Below are positions 34,222 through 43,415 of a stretch of DNA of 64,000 nt, in pieces. The stretch is taken from NCBI RefSeq assembly GCF_000308635.1, contig NZ_BAGD01000039.1:31783-95782 (forward strand), in the 5' to 3' direction. The position numbers and the translations under genes were made by a program. Position 1 is the first letter of the stretch; each line of letters starts with the position of its first letter. The stretch comes from Nocardia otitidiscaviarum NBRC 14405. Its GTDB lineage: Bacteria > Actinomycetota > Actinomycetes > Mycobacteriales > Mycobacteriaceae. The notes under the pieces were generated by a model. It searched no databases and was not told where the DNA came from. It was given only the letters and a program-made list of their open reading frames with translations.

Positions 34222-35642
34222 TCGCCCCGGTGGCGCAGGCCGTGGCCGACCGCGACGGCCGCGGCGAGGAACGCGCCGACGGCCAGGATGGCGAAGCTCG
34301 CCACATAGGCGTCCAGCGTCGGCACCCTGGTACCCGCGATGACGTGCGCCGACAGAATGGACGCGGTGACCGCGCCCGCGATACTGCCGCCCGCCGTGCG
34401 CACCAGCGAGTTGATGCCGCTGGCGATCCCGCTCTCGCTCATCGGCACGTGCCGCACCGCCAGTGTGCCGAGCGCCGCGTAGCCGATGCCGAAGCCGGTG
34501 CCCTGCAAGATATTCGAGATCACCATGTCGTAGCCGTGATCGTGGAACACCGCCAGCCAGGCCATGGACAGGCCCGCGAAGGTGGCGCCGATGGCCAGGG
34601 TGTAGGCGGGCCCGATGCGGGCGGCGATGCGGCCGGTGCGGAAGGAGAAGAACGTCATGAGCACCGCACTCGGAATGCCGTAGAGGCCGACCGCCAGCAC
34701 CGAACCGGACAGGCCGTAGCCGACCTGATCGGCCGGGGTCTGGATGAAATTCGAGATCAGCGTGAACGATCCGAACAGGGCGAACCCGAGCAGCGCCGAG
34801 GCGAGGTTCGCCGACAGCGACTGCGGGCCCACCAGCAGCTGCAACCGCACCAGCGGCTGCTTCACCCTCAGCTCCACCAGCACCCAGATCACGGTCAGCA
34901 GCGCGGCGGCGGCGAACAGCGCCAGCACCGATCCGGAGGTCCAGCCCCAGCGCGGTCCCTGGCTGATGCCGAGCAGCAGGTTCACCAGCAGTCCGGCCAG
35001 CAGGGCCGCCCCGAGGAAGTCGGGTCTGCCGCCGTGGCGCACGCCGTTGTTCGCGGCGCTGACGTGGATCAGCACGGTGGCGGCCACGCCGAGGGCGGCG
35101 GTCAGCCAGAACACCGGGTGCGGATCGGTGGTGTGGTCGGCGATCACTCCGGTGACCAGCAGGCCGACCGTGCCGCCGATGCCCATGGTGCCGCTGACGA
35201 CGCCGATCGCGCCGACCAGCCGTTCGCGCGGGAAGGTGTCGCGAATGATGCCGATGGCCAGCGGGATCATGGCCGCCGAGGTGCCCTGGAGGGCGCGGCC
35301 CGCGATGTAGACGCCCAGTGTCTCGGCCAGCGCGCACACCACCGAGCCGATGATGAGCAGGCCCATGGCGACCATGACCATGCGCTTCTTGCCGAACATG
35401 TCGCCGAAGCGGGACAGCAGGGGCGTGGCGACCGCGCCGGTGAGCAGGGCCGCGGTGAACAGCCAGGTGACGCCGGAGACGTCGGTGTGCAGCTGGCCGA
35501 TCATGCGCGGCAGCAGCGGGATCACCACGGTCTGCTGGATCGAGACCACCAGCCCGGCGGCGCACAGGGCGAGCAGTGTCATGCCGAGGTGTGCCTTGGG
35601 ACCGTTGTGGGTGGCGGTATCGGCCACAGCGGTGGAAGTCAT
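34218..35642 (-). CDS. MFS multidrug-type exporter (DHA2-like)
   Basis: This 474-residue protein has about 14 predicted transmembrane helices, the motif-A-like loop SRFGDMFGKKRMVM after TM2, and motif C-like GGTVGLLVTG near TM5. DHA2 exporters expel drugs or metabolites with protons. AAGGACGCCC before the ATG gives a ribosome-binding site. It is divergent from a MarR regulator with a perfect inverted repeat between, so it is almost certainly MarR-repressed. Confidence 0.9.
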   Translation of the reverse strand: MTSTAVADTATHNGPKAHLGMTLLALCAAGLVVSIQQTVVIPLLPRMIGQLHTDVSGVTWLFTAALLTGAVATPLLSRFGDMFGKKRMVMVAMGLLIIGSVVCALAETLGVYIAGRALQGTSAAMIPLAIGIIRDTFPRERLVGAIGVVSGTMGIGGTVGLLVTGVIADHTTDPHPVFWLTAALGVAATVLIHVSAANNGVRHGGRPDFLGAALLAGLLVNLLLGISQGPRWGWTSGSVLALFAAAALLTVIWVLVELRVKQPLVRLQLLVGPQSLSANLASALLGFALFGSFTLISNFIQTPADQVGYGLSGSVLAVGLYGIPSAVLMTFFSFRTGRIAARIGPAYTLAIGATFAGLSMAWLAVFHDHGYDMVISNILQGTGFGIGYAALGTLAVRHVPMSESGIASGINSLVRTAGGSIAGAVTASILSAHVIAGTRVPTLDAYVASFAILAVGAFLAAAVAVGHGLRHRGD

Positions 35643-35656
35643 GGGCGTCCTTGTGT

Positions 35657-35679
35657 ATTACTTACCAAAATTAAGTAAT
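35657..35679. promoter_or_regulatory. MarR operator
   Basis: ATTACTTA (35657-35664) and TAAGTAAT (35672-35679) are perfect 8-bp arms with a 7-bp AT-rich spacer, in the 58-bp gap between the divergent exporter and MarR genes. This is standard MarR operator size; it would cover the exporter promoter and lies 9 bp from the marR -10. Confidence 0.7.
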
Positions 35680-35688
35680 TAGGTTTCG

Positions 35689-35694
35689 TAGGAT
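35689..35694 (+). promoter_or_regulatory. marR -10 element, leaderless
   Basis: TAGGAT ends 6 bases before the ATG at 35701. Confidence 0.5.
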
Positions 35695-35700
35695 AACCGC

Positions 35701-36237
35701 ATGCCTCCTCCGAAGGCCACCTCCGCATCCGATCCCACGGCGACGGTCGGCGCGGCATCCGACGCCGTGGCGCACATCGTCGAACTGGAACGGGCCATGT
35801 CCCGGCTCGCGTACCTGCTCACCCGGGCCCGGCGGCACGACCGTGCCGTCACCGCCTCCGGTATCACCGTGGACCGGGCGAGTGTGCCGCTGCTGCGCAT
35901 CCTCGCCGACGCCGACGCGCCGCTGCGTCTGGGGGAGCTGGCCGTTCGGCTCGATGTGGAGGCCCCGCATGTGACCCGGCAGGTGCAGCGGTTGGAGAAG
36001 AACGGGTTCGTGGGCCGGGTCGCCGATCCGGGCGATCGTCGGGCCCAGTTGGTCCGGCTCACGGATTCCGGCCGCGCCGCCGTGGACGCCATCCGCGCCG
36101 TGCAGCGCCGCTGGATGCGAGAAGCCCTGGCGGACTGGAGTTCCGAGGATCTGCGCACCCTCGCCACCCTCAACCATCGGATGCTCGACGACTTCGCCGA
36201 GCACACGCGCTGCCTGGACGAATCCGGAATCGCCTGA
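35701..36237 (+). CDS. MarR-family repressor
   Basis: This 178-residue protein has a MarR winged helix: LRLGELAVRLDVEAPHVTRQ as the HTH at about residues 80-99 and the wing DPGDRRAQLVRLTDSG. The N-terminus (about 25 residues) is flexible. Its position beside the exporter and the operator makes it a local repressor released by a small ligand. It converges on a second MFS gene with 3 bp between stops. Confidence 0.92.
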   Translation: MPPPKATSASDPTATVGAASDAVAHIVELERAMSRLAYLLTRARRHDRAVTASGITVDRASVPLLRILADADAPLRLGELAVRLDVEAPHVTRQVQRLEKNGFVGRVADPGDRRAQLVRLTDSGRAAVDAIRAVQRRWMREALADWSSEDLRTLATLNHRMLDDFAEHTRCLDESGIA

Positions 36238-36240
36238 GCG

Positions 36241-37707
36241 TCAATCCGTTTCGGCGACCGGCCGCAGCGGCGCGGGCTGCCGGTCGGCGGGTGGAGCCAC
36301 GATGCGGGCGAACCAGGCGCACACCAGCATGGCGGCCAGGGGGAACAGCATGGCGGTGGTGAGCGGGACGAGTTCGGTGAGCCAGCCGATGATCACCGGC
36401 CCGGCCAGCAGACCCAGATAGCCGATGCCGAAGACGCGGGACATATCGGTCGCCGCCGTCCTGGAGCCGAGATTGCCCGCCGCCGTGAACACCTGCGGCA
36501 CCCCACCGGAGAGCCCGATCCCGCACAGCGCCCAGCCCAGCACGGTCGGCACCGTCCACGGCGACACCACGACCAGCAGGTACCCCGCCGCCGCCAGCAG
36601 CGACCCCCACCGCACCACGGCCACCGGCCCGAACCGCCCGCTGACCCGATCGGCGCACAGCCGCCCCACCGTCATGGCGACCGAGAAGGCCGCGAACGCC
36701 AGCGCCGCCGTCCCCGCCTCGACCCCGAGCCGCTCGCTCATCTGCAAGGCGCTCCAGTCACCGACCACCCCCTCCGCCATCAGCATGGCGAACGCCACCG
36801 CCGCCAGAGCCACCACCTTCCGCACGGTGGACGCCGCCGACGTGGACGGGCCGTGCTGCACGAAGCTCAACTCCGCCCGCACTTCGGCCTCGCTCGGGGT
36901 CGGCCCCTGCGCCGAGTGGGGTATGTCGGCGCGCGGATCGAGTGACGCGGCGGTGCGTGGCTCCGACGCTGCGGCGTAACCGTCGGCAGCGGGCGTCGAG
37001 TACTCCCGCGCGGTGGCCGTGTTCAGGTCTGGGCACGCGTGGTCCCGGCGGCTGGCCGGTAGCTCCTCGGGCCGCTCGAACGGTGCGGCGGAAACGGCAG
37101 CGGTCATGCTCGCAGCCCGTTCCCGCGCGCCGCCGGTGCGGGGCAGCAGGCGCGGCGCGGCGAGGGCGACCACGGCCAAACCCACGGCGGCGGTCACGAT
37201 CATGGTCAGCCGGATATCCGATCCGCCGCGCTGCGCGGCGGCCCCGGCGAGTGCGCCCGCCAGCGAACCGCCGGAGAACAGGGCGTGGAAGGACGACATG
37301 ATGGGGCGGCCGTAACCCGATTCCACCTCCACCGCATGGGCGTTCATGGCGACGTCGAGCGCGCCGAAGCCGATGCCGTAGCCGATCAGCGCCGCCGCCA
37401 GTGTGATCGGGCCGGTGGCGAAGGCAGGGCCGATGATCGCCACCGCGGTGAGGGCGGCGGCTACGGCGGTGACCGCGCGGCTGCCGAACCGGTCGGTGAG
37501 CGTGCCGGCGGCCTGCATACTGCCGATGGCACTGCCCGACATGAGCAGGATCAGCATGCCCAGGGTGGAATGCGACACCCCGGTCCGCTCCGTCACGGCC
37601 GGAATGTGCACGAACCACAGGGCGGACACCAACCCGTTCAGGCCGAACACCGCGAACAATGCGGTGCGTGCCGCGCGGAGCCGAGGAGCGGACGTCGGAG
37701 CGACCAT
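36241..37707 (-). CDS. MFS transporter with long central loop
   Basis: This 488-residue protein has 12 predicted transmembrane helices in two sets of six, resembling YbjJ-type MFS (GLNGLVSALWFVHIPAVTERTG at the start). Between TM6 and TM7 lies a hydrophilic, Ala/Pro/Arg/Glu-rich loop of about 95 residues, longer than usual. ATG at 37707 is chosen because TAGCGT lies 7 bases upstream. It is divergent from the AraC regulator, a possible controller. The substrate is unknown. Confidence 0.87.
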   Translation of the reverse strand: MVAPTSAPRLRAARTALFAVFGLNGLVSALWFVHIPAVTERTGVSHSTLGMLILLMSGSAIGSMQAAGTLTDRFGSRAVTAVAAALTAVAIIGPAFATGPITLAAALIGYGIGFGALDVAMNAHAVEVESGYGRPIMSSFHALFSGGSLAGALAGAAAQRGGSDIRLTMIVTAAVGLAVVALAAPRLLPRTGGARERAASMTAAVSAAPFERPEELPASRRDHACPDLNTATAREYSTPAADGYAAASEPRTAASLDPRADIPHSAQGPTPSEAEVRAELSFVQHGPSTSAASTVRKVVALAAVAFAMLMAEGVVGDWSALQMSERLGVEAGTAALAFAAFSVAMTVGRLCADRVSGRFGPVAVVRWGSLLAAAGYLLVVVSPWTVPTVLGWALCGIGLSGGVPQVFTAAGNLGSRTAATDMSRVFGIGYLGLLAGPVIIGWLTELVPLTTAMLFPLAAMLVCAWFARIVAPPADRQPAPLRPVAETD

Positions 37708-37714
37708 CGGTCCG

Positions 37715-37720
37715 ACGCTA
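37715..37720 (-). promoter_or_regulatory. MFS -10 element, leaderless
   Basis: TAGCGT on the minus strand ends 7 bases before the ATG at 37707. Confidence 0.5.
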
Positions 37721-38024
37721 CCGGTCAGCGGAAGCTCCTCGTAACCCCCATCTTTCGCGGCATCGTCGACGCTCGGGACGGGGCTCCGAACTACTGTGCG
37801 GTTCGACCTGTTCGTCCTCGATTCTATTCGGGGGTACCGACACATTCGGCGATGCGCCCGCCGCCATCGCGGCCACACGACGGTACGTCCTCACCCGTAT
37901 CGCCGATCACTTCGGCGGGCGACCGGTGCGGATGCCGCCGTTGTCCCGGCCAGATCCAGTACACCGCGAATCGGTGCGCCGATACATGGTTGAGAAGCGC
38001 CCGCGCATTTGCCATCGTCTTGTT
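37721..38024. other. 304-bp divergent gap between MFS and AraC genes
   Basis: CATCGT (38013-38018), 6 bases before the AraC GTG, is a weak leaderless -10. A frame continuous with AraC is open through 37860-38024 and looks partly coding, but AraC/cupin_6 proteins normally begin at the GTG chosen, so an N-terminal extension is not accepted. No clear operator is seen. Confidence 0.4.
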
Positions 38025-38984
38025 GTGGACGCGTTGGCCAGCCTGCTCGAAGGACCCCGCGCGCGTGGCGCGTTCGTCATGCGGTCCTCGTTCGATCCGC
38101 CCTGGTCGCTGCGTATCCAGGACGAGGCGCCGCTGACCGTGGTGGCGGTGGTGCGCGGTGGCGGGTGGATCGTGCCCGACGCCCGCGACGGCAAACCCGT
38201 CGCTCCGCGTCGTCTGCGCACCGGCGATGTGGCCGTCTTCCGCGGCCCCGACCACTACACGGTCGCCGACGATCCGGGCACCGCCCCGCGGGTTCTCATC
38301 CATCCCGGTCAGATCACCACCACGCCCGACGGCGAGGTGCTGTGCGAGACGCTGAGCCTGGGCGTACGCAGCTGGGGCACCGCCGCCGACGCCGAGACCG
38401 TGCTTGTCACCGGGACCTACGAGCAGGAATCCGCCACCGGTCGGCGGCTGCTGCGCGCGCTGCCGCCCATTGTCGTGCTCGGCTCCGGCGAATTCGACTC
38501 GCGCGTGCTGGATCTGCTGGTCGACGAGGCCGCCAAGGATCTGCCCGCCCAGGGTGCCATGCTCGACCGCCTGCTCGACCTGCTGACCATCGCCGCGCTG
38601 CGGGCCTGGTTCGCCCGATCCGATGCCCCCGCCTGGTACCACGCCTACGCAGATCCGCTGGTGGGCAAGGCGCTGCGCCTCATGCAGCACAATCCGGCGC
38701 ACTCGTGGACGGTCGCCGCGCTGGCCACCGAGGTGGGCGTCTCCCGCGCCGCCCTGGCCCGCCGATTCACCGAACTCGTCGGCGAACCCCCGATGGCGTT
38801 CCTCACCGAGTGGCGGCTGGCGCTGGCCGCGGATCTGCTGCACGAATCCGATGCCACGCTCGAGACCATCGCCCGCCGGGTCGGCTACGGCAGCGCGTTC
38901 GCGTTGAGCACGGCGTTCAAACGGCATTTCGGCGTGAGCCCGCGCGATCATCGCGACGCGGCGGTGCGGGAGCGCACGGCCTGA
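38025..38984 (+). CDS. AraC-family regulator with N-terminal cupin
   Basis: This 319-residue protein begins VDALASLLEGPRARGAF (GTG start), as in cupin_6-AraC regulators. It has a cupin sensor domain at about residues 10-190 and a C-terminal double HTH (WTVAALATEVGVSRAALARR and SDATLETIARRVGYGSAFAL; ending in HFGVSPRDHR). It lies divergent from the MFS gene and upstream of a thioesterase. These regulators commonly control adjacent oxidoreductases or transporters in response to small hydrophobic compounds. Confidence 0.88.
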   Translation: MDALASLLEGPRARGAFVMRSSFDPPWSLRIQDEAPLTVVAVVRGGGWIVPDARDGKPVAPRRLRTGDVAVFRGPDHYTVADDPGTAPRVLIHPGQITTTPDGEVLCETLSLGVRSWGTAADAETVLVTGTYEQESATGRRLLRALPPIVVLGSGEFDSRVLDLLVDEAAKDLPAQGAMLDRLLDLLTIAALRAWFARSDAPAWYHAYADPLVGKALRLMQHNPAHSWTVAALATEVGVSRAALARRFTELVGEPPMAFLTEWRLALAADLLHESDATLETIARRVGYGSAFALSTAFKRHFGVSPRDHRDAAVRERTA

Positions 38985-39075
38985 CGCGGCGGCACGGTCG
39001 TTCGGGTCCGCGCCCGATCCCCGCACGGACCGTCGTCGAATCGAGCACCCGCGCGCCCGCCGCGCACCCTGCCAC

Positions 39076-39081
39076 TATCGT
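39076..39081 (+). promoter_or_regulatory. Thioesterase -10 element, leaderless
   Basis: TATCGT ends 7 bases before the GTG at 39089. Confidence 0.5.
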
Positions 39082-39088
39082 CAGCGAG

Positions 39089-39547
39089 GTGACTTCGGAG
39101 CAGGATTACCCGGTGCTGTGGCCGGTTCCGACCCGCTGGGCGGACAACGACCATTACGGCCACGTCAACAACGTGACGTATTACTCGTACTTCGACACCG
39201 CGGTGAACGCGTGGCTGATGCACGCCACCGGCACCGATACGCGGGACCTACCCGCCATCGGCATCGTGGCGCAGACCTCGTGCAAGTTCCTGGGCTCCCT
39301 GAGCTTTCCGGACCAGTTGCAGGTCGGCATCCGCATCGCCCGGCTCGGGAATTCCAGCATCAGTTACGAACTCGCCATCTTCCGGGAGGCCGGGGATACG
39401 CTCAAGCTCGCCGCCACCGGTACTTTCGTGCACGTCTACGTGGACGAGGTGACCCGGCAGCCGATCGAGATCCCCGCCATCATCCGTGCGGCCGCCGAAC
39501 CCCTGGTGGTCACCGAGATCCTGGAATCCGAGGCGGCCGACGCCTGA
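39089..39547 (+). CDS. Hotdog-fold acyl-CoA thioesterase
   Basis: This 152-residue protein has the 4-hydroxybenzoyl-CoA thioesterase signature with the catalytic Asp in RWADNDHYGHVNNVTYYSYF near residues 14-33 and a single hotdog domain. It hydrolyses acyl-CoA to free acid and CoA. GTG at 39089 is fixed by the TATCGT spacing. It lies next to the bkd operon but on the opposite strand, separated by a strong terminator. Confidence 0.9.
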   Translation: MTSEQDYPVLWPVPTRWADNDHYGHVNNVTYYSYFDTAVNAWLMHATGTDTRDLPAIGIVAQTSCKFLGSLSFPDQLQVGIRIARLGNSSISYELAIFREAGDTLKLAATGTFVHVYVDEVTRQPIEIPAIIRAAAEPLVVTEILESEAADA

Positions 39548-39553
39548 CGCCCG

Positions 39554-39584
39554 CGCGGTGGCGGGACGCGCTTCCGCCACCGCG
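39554..39584. terminator. Bidirectional terminator between thioesterase and bkdC
   Basis: CGCGGTGGCGG (39554-39564) and CCGCCACCGCG (39574-39584) form a perfect 11-bp stem with a 9-base loop between two convergent genes. Confidence 0.75.
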
Positions 39585-39612
39585 GTCCGGCGACCCGGTC
39601 GATCCCGGCGGG

Positions 39613-41331
39613 TCAGACCCGACCGAGCAGGGTGAGCGGATCCTCCACCAGCGCGGCCACACTCGCCAGGAAGCGCGCCGCCTGCTCGCCGTCCACCAGC
39701 CGGTGATCGAAGCTCAAGCTGAGCGTGGTCACCCAGCGCACCGCGATCTCGTCGCGGTGCACCCACGGCCGCTTCCGGATGGAGCCCAGGCACAGGATCG
39801 CCGCCTCGCCCGGATTCACCAGGGGCACACCGGTATCCACGCCGAAGACGCCCACATTCGTGATGGTGAAGGTGCCGCCGGTCAACTCGTGCAGGGTCGC
39901 CGTGCCGGATCGCGCGGCCTCGGCCAGACGGCCGATCTCCCCGCACAGATCCCGCAGGCTCAATGCCTGCGCCTCCGCGAGATTCGGCACCAGCAGCCCA
40001 CGCTCGGTGGCGACCGCGATACCCAGATTCACGTAGTGCTTGGTGACGATCTCCTGATTCGCCTCGTCCCACACCGCATTGAGTTCCGGGAATTCGCTCA
40101 GCGCGACCAGCGTGGCCTTGGCGACCAGCGCCAGCGGCGTCAGCGAGAGACCCGCGAAGCTCGGCGTGCCGCGCAGGTGATCCAGCAGCTCCATGGATCC
40201 GGTGAAATCCGTGGTGACGAAGGTGCTGGCCTGCGGGATGTCCCGCGCGCTGGCCATCATCGCCGCCGCCGTGCGCTTGCGAATTCCGCTCACGGGCGTG
40301 CGGGCTTCCCGCCCGGCGGGCACCGGGCGCGACATTCCCGAATCCGGGCGCATGGACGGCACCGGTGGCGCGATGTGAATCGGCAGCTGCCCACCGTCGT
40401 CGCCGCGCCGCGCCACCCCGTCTCGGCCTGCTGCGCGGTCCGGCGCGTTCCCGGATATGGCCGCACCATCCGGTGCCGCCGCCTCTCGCACCCGCTGCAC
40501 GTCGGCCACCATGATGGCCCCGTCGGGTCCGGTTCCCGTCACCGCTGCAAGGTCGATCCCCAACTCCCGAGCCAACTTCCGCGCCGCCGGTATCGCGGCG
40601 GGCCGCCCTGCCGCCCCGGCTCGCTCCCGGCCCAGCCCCTCCGTGCCGTCCCGAGCATCCCCTAGCCCGCGCATTCCGGAACTCCCGATCGCGTCGCCTG
40701 CCCCGCCCGCCGGGGCCGGGTCTGGGCCGCCGCCGGGTGCGCCCGGTTCCGCTACCGCGCCCGGGTCGGTACCCGTGGCATCCGTTCCTCGCGTAGTCGT
40801 GGCGCGGCTGGATGGCCTGCTGCCGAGGTCGTATGCCGCCGCAGCGGCACCGACGGGCGACACTTCGTCCGTTCCCGAAGGTGCCGCCGTGCTCCCGGCC
40901 ACGGTCTCGGTGGCGCTTCCGCTCGGCGGGTGAGCCGTGGGCGTCGCCGCCGGCGCGGCATTGCCGTTCGAAGCGCTTTCGGCCGCTGCCGCTTTCGCCG
41001 CCGCGGCCCGTGCGCGCCGGGATTGCGGTTCGCTGTCGGGACCGTAGCCCACCAGTACCGATTGCCGCTCCGGCGTGGCGTCCACCCCGGCGATGCGGAT
41101 CAGGGGTGCGCCCACCGGCACCGTATCCCCGGGCTCGGCGAGCAGTTCGAGTACCGTGCCCGCGTATGGGCAGGGCAGCGCCACCTGCGCCTTGGCCGTC
41201 TCCACCTCGGCGATGGTCTGGTTCAGTTCCACGCGGTCGCCGACCGCCACCGCCCACGACACCAGTTCGGCGTCGGCCAGACCCTCACCGAGGTCGGGCA
41301 GTCGGAACTCGAGAACCTGCTGATCTTCCAC
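39613..41331 (-). CDS. bkdC: Branched-chain 2-oxoacid dehydrogenase E2 (dihydrolipoyl acyltransferase)
   Basis: This 572-residue protein has one N-terminal lipoyl domain with Lys-47 (VETAKAQ), a long Ala/Gly/Pro/Thr-rich linker (about 85-245), a peripheral-subunit-binding domain (IPAARKLARELGIDL), a second flexible linker, and the catalytic core ending with DHRLVDG. It passes the acyl group from E1 to CoA, making branched acyl-CoA. The order bkdA-bkdB-bkdC with a 24-bp gap before this gene fits one operon. The linker is long for this family. No lpd (E3) gene is in the window. Confidence 0.92.
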   Translation of the reverse strand: MEDQQVLEFRLPDLGEGLADAELVSWAVAVGDRVELNQTIAEVETAKAQVALPCPYAGTVLELLAEPGDTVPVGAPLIRIAGVDATPERQSVLVGYGPDSEPQSRRARAAAAKAAAAESASNGNAAPAATPTAHPPSGSATETVAGSTAAPSGTDEVSPVGAAAAAYDLGSRPSSRATTTRGTDATGTDPGAVAEPGAPGGGPDPAPAGGAGDAIGSSGMRGLGDARDGTEGLGRERAGAAGRPAAIPAARKLARELGIDLAAVTGTGPDGAIMVADVQRVREAAAPDGAAISGNAPDRAAGRDGVARRGDDGGQLPIHIAPPVPSMRPDSGMSRPVPAGREARTPVSGIRKRTAAAMMASARDIPQASTFVTTDFTGSMELLDHLRGTPSFAGLSLTPLALVAKATLVALSEFPELNAVWDEANQEIVTKHYVNLGIAVATERGLLVPNLAEAQALSLRDLCGEIGRLAEAARSGTATLHELTGGTFTITNVGVFGVDTGVPLVNPGEAAILCLGSIRKRPWVHRDEIAVRWVTTLSLSFDHRLVDGEQAARFLASVAALVEDPLTLLGRV

Positions 41332-41355
41332 CGGGCAACCTCCGTGGCAGTACGG

Positions 41356-42339
41356 TCAGGCGGCTAGCGTGCGGTCGACCGCGGCGAGGACGCGGTCGGG
41401 GTCGGGCAGGTGGTGCCGTTCGAGCTTAGCGGGGGGATAGGGGATGTCGAAGCCGCCGACCCGCAGCACCGGAGCCTCCAGGTGATAGAAGCACCGTTCG
41501 GTGATCCGGGCGGCGATTTCCGCGCCCAGCCCGCCGGATACCGGGGCCTCGTGCACCACCACCAGCCGCCCGGTCTTGCGCACCGACTCCGCCACGGTGT
41601 CGAAGTCGATGGGCGACAGGCTGCGCAGGTCGATCACCTCCAGCGAATGGCCCTCCGTATCGGCGATCTTCGCCGCCGCCAGTGCGGTGGCCACGGTGCC
41701 GCCGTAGGCCACCACGGTGGCGTCGCTGCCGGTGACGCACACCCGGGCCCGGTCCAGCGGCAGCCCCTCGCCGCGGTCCAGCCGGTCGAAGTCCACGTCG
41801 GCCTTGTCCCAGTACCGCCGTTTGGGCTCGAAGAAGATGACCGGGTCGTCCAGCGAGATCGCCTGCCGGATCATGAGATACGCGTCGGTCGGAGTGCTCG
41901 GCGACACCACCCGCAGCCCCGCGGTATGCGCGAAATACGCCTCCGGCGACTCCGAATGATGCTCCACCGACCCGATGCCGCCGCCGTAGGGAATGCGAAT
42001 GGTGATGGGAGCCACCACCTTTCCCTTGGTCCGGTAGTGGATCTTGGCCACCTGGCACACGATCTGGTCGAAGGCCGGGTACACGAATCCGTCGAACTGG
42101 ATCTCGCACACCGGCCGCAGCCCGCGCAGCGCCATGCCGAAAGCCGTTCCGACGATTCCGGATTCGGCCAGGGGTGTGTCGATCACCCGGTTGTTCCCGA
42201 AATCCTTCTGCAGGGTGTCGGTGACCCGGAAGACTCCGCCGAGGCGGCCGATGTCCTCACCCATCAGCACCACCCTGGGGTCGTCCTCGAGCGCCCGGCG
42301 CAGGCCGACATTGATGGCTCCGGCGAATGTCGTCTTCAT
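41356..42339 (-). CDS. bkdB: Branched-chain 2-oxoacid dehydrogenase E1 beta
   Basis: This 327-residue subunit has the transketolase pyrimidine-binding domain (MGEDIGRLGGVF with the ThDP-activating Glu, and TPLAESGIVGTAFGMAL) and a C-terminal transketolase domain. With BkdA it decarboxylates the keto acids of valine, leucine and isoleucine. Its ATG lies in the bkdA stop (ATGA overlap), fixing 1:1 synthesis. SVEHHSESPEAYFAH carries the conserved His pair of E1-beta. Confidence 0.95.
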   Translation of the reverse strand: MKTTFAGAINVGLRRALEDDPRVVLMGEDIGRLGGVFRVTDTLQKDFGNNRVIDTPLAESGIVGTAFGMALRGLRPVCEIQFDGFVYPAFDQIVCQVAKIHYRTKGKVVAPITIRIPYGGGIGSVEHHSESPEAYFAHTAGLRVVSPSTPTDAYLMIRQAISLDDPVIFFEPKRRYWDKADVDFDRLDRGEGLPLDRARVCVTGSDATVVAYGGTVATALAAAKIADTEGHSLEVIDLRSLSPIDFDTVAESVRKTGRLVVVHEAPVSGGLGAEIAARITERCFYHLEAPVLRVGGFDIPYPPAKLERHHLPDPDRVLAAVDRTLAA

Positions 42340-43415
42340 GACCGGGCTCCCTCCAGGTAGGCGAGGTATTCGCGGCGTTCCTGCTCGATCAGCGGATGCG
42401 GGGTGGCGTAGACGTGTTCGAACAGTTCCTCGGGTTCGGGGTCGGGCATGGCGAGGGTGGCCGAGCGCAGCCGCCCGGCCACGTCGTCGGCCCGCGCGGC
42501 CACCTGCTGTTCGAAGTCGCTGTTCCACAGCCCTTCCCGCTCCAGCAGCCGCCGGAGCCGGTCGATGGGGTCGCGGCGCTGCCACAGTTCGAGTTCCGCC
42601 GAGGTGCGGTAGCGGGTCGGATCGTCGGCCGTGGTGTGCGGCCCCATCCGATAGGTGATGGCCTCGATGAAGGAGGGACCGCCGCCCGCTCTGGCGTGGT
42701 CGATGGCCTGGCGGGTCACCGCCAGCACGGCGAGCACGTCGTTGCCGTCCACCTGCACGCCCGGAATCCCGTAGCCGATGGCGCGAGCGGCGAGCGGCGT
42801 GGCGCTCTGCACCCGCACCGGCGCGCTGATGGCCCAGTGGTTGTTCTGGCAGAAGAACACCACCGGCGCACCCCAGCTCGCCGCGAAGCCGAGCGCCTCG
42901 GCGATATCGCCCTGGCTGGTCGCGCCGTCGCCGAAGTAGGCGATGGTGGCTATCTCCGCGCCCTCCAGCTGCGCCGCGTAGGCGTAGCCGGTGGCGTGCA
43001 GGCCCTGCGCGCCCACCACGATGGCGGGATTGGTCATCTTGACCGCGTCGGCGTCCCAGCAGGAGTGCGCGACTCCGCGCCAGAGCCGGGTCTGCTGTTC
43101 CGGCGGCACGCCGCGCACGTGGGCGACGCCCGCCTCGCGGTAGCTGCAGAACACGTAGTCGTCGGGGTGCAGGGCGTGCGCCGAACCGATCTGGGCGGCC
43201 TCCTGGCCCAGCAGTGGCGGCCACAGTCCGAGTTGGCCCTGCCGCTGTAAGGCGGTGGCCTCCACGTCGATGCGGCGGGCGATCACCATATCGGTGTAGA
43301 GCTCGCGCAGGGTGTCGCCGTCGATATCGGCGATCAGCGGGGCGTGTACGCGATCGTGCACGCGACGGCCGTCGGGCTGTACGAGCTGCACCGGGTAGGT
43401 GGTCTTCTCGGGCAT
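42336..43415 (-). CDS. bkdA: Branched-chain 2-oxoacid dehydrogenase E1 alpha
   Basis: This 359-residue subunit has the ThDP motif GDGATSQGDIAEALGFAASW followed by VVFFCQNN, and the SFIEAITYRMGPHTTADDP loop typical of branched-chain E1-alpha. ATG at 43415 is preferred because GAGGAGG lies about 8 bases upstream; an upstream ATG at 43445 is less likely. It heads the operon and is divergent from an Lrp-type gene. Pyruvate dehydrogenase activity cannot be strictly excluded but is less likely. Confidence 0.93.
   Translation of the reverse strand: MPEKTTYPVQLVQPDGRRVHDRVHAPLIADIDGDTLRELYTDMVIARRIDVEATALQRQGQLGLWPPLLGQEAAQIGSAHALHPDDYVFCSYREAGVAHVRGVPPEQQTRLWRGVAHSCWDADAVKMTNPAIVVGAQGLHATGYAYAAQLEGAEIATIAYFGDGATSQGDIAEALGFAASWGAPVVFFCQNNHWAISAPVRVQSATPLAARAIGYGIPGVQVDGNDVLAVLAVTRQAIDHARAGGGPSFIEAITYRMGPHTTADDPTRYRTSAELELWQRRDPIDRLRRLLEREGLWNSDFEQQVAARADDVAGRLRSATLAMPDPEPEELFEHVYATPHPLIEQERREYLAYLEGARS

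Noticed and set aside
37659..38024. N-terminal extension of the AraC regulator
   Set aside because: The frame is open but the added residues are not AraC-like, and the family normally starts at the GTG at 38025.
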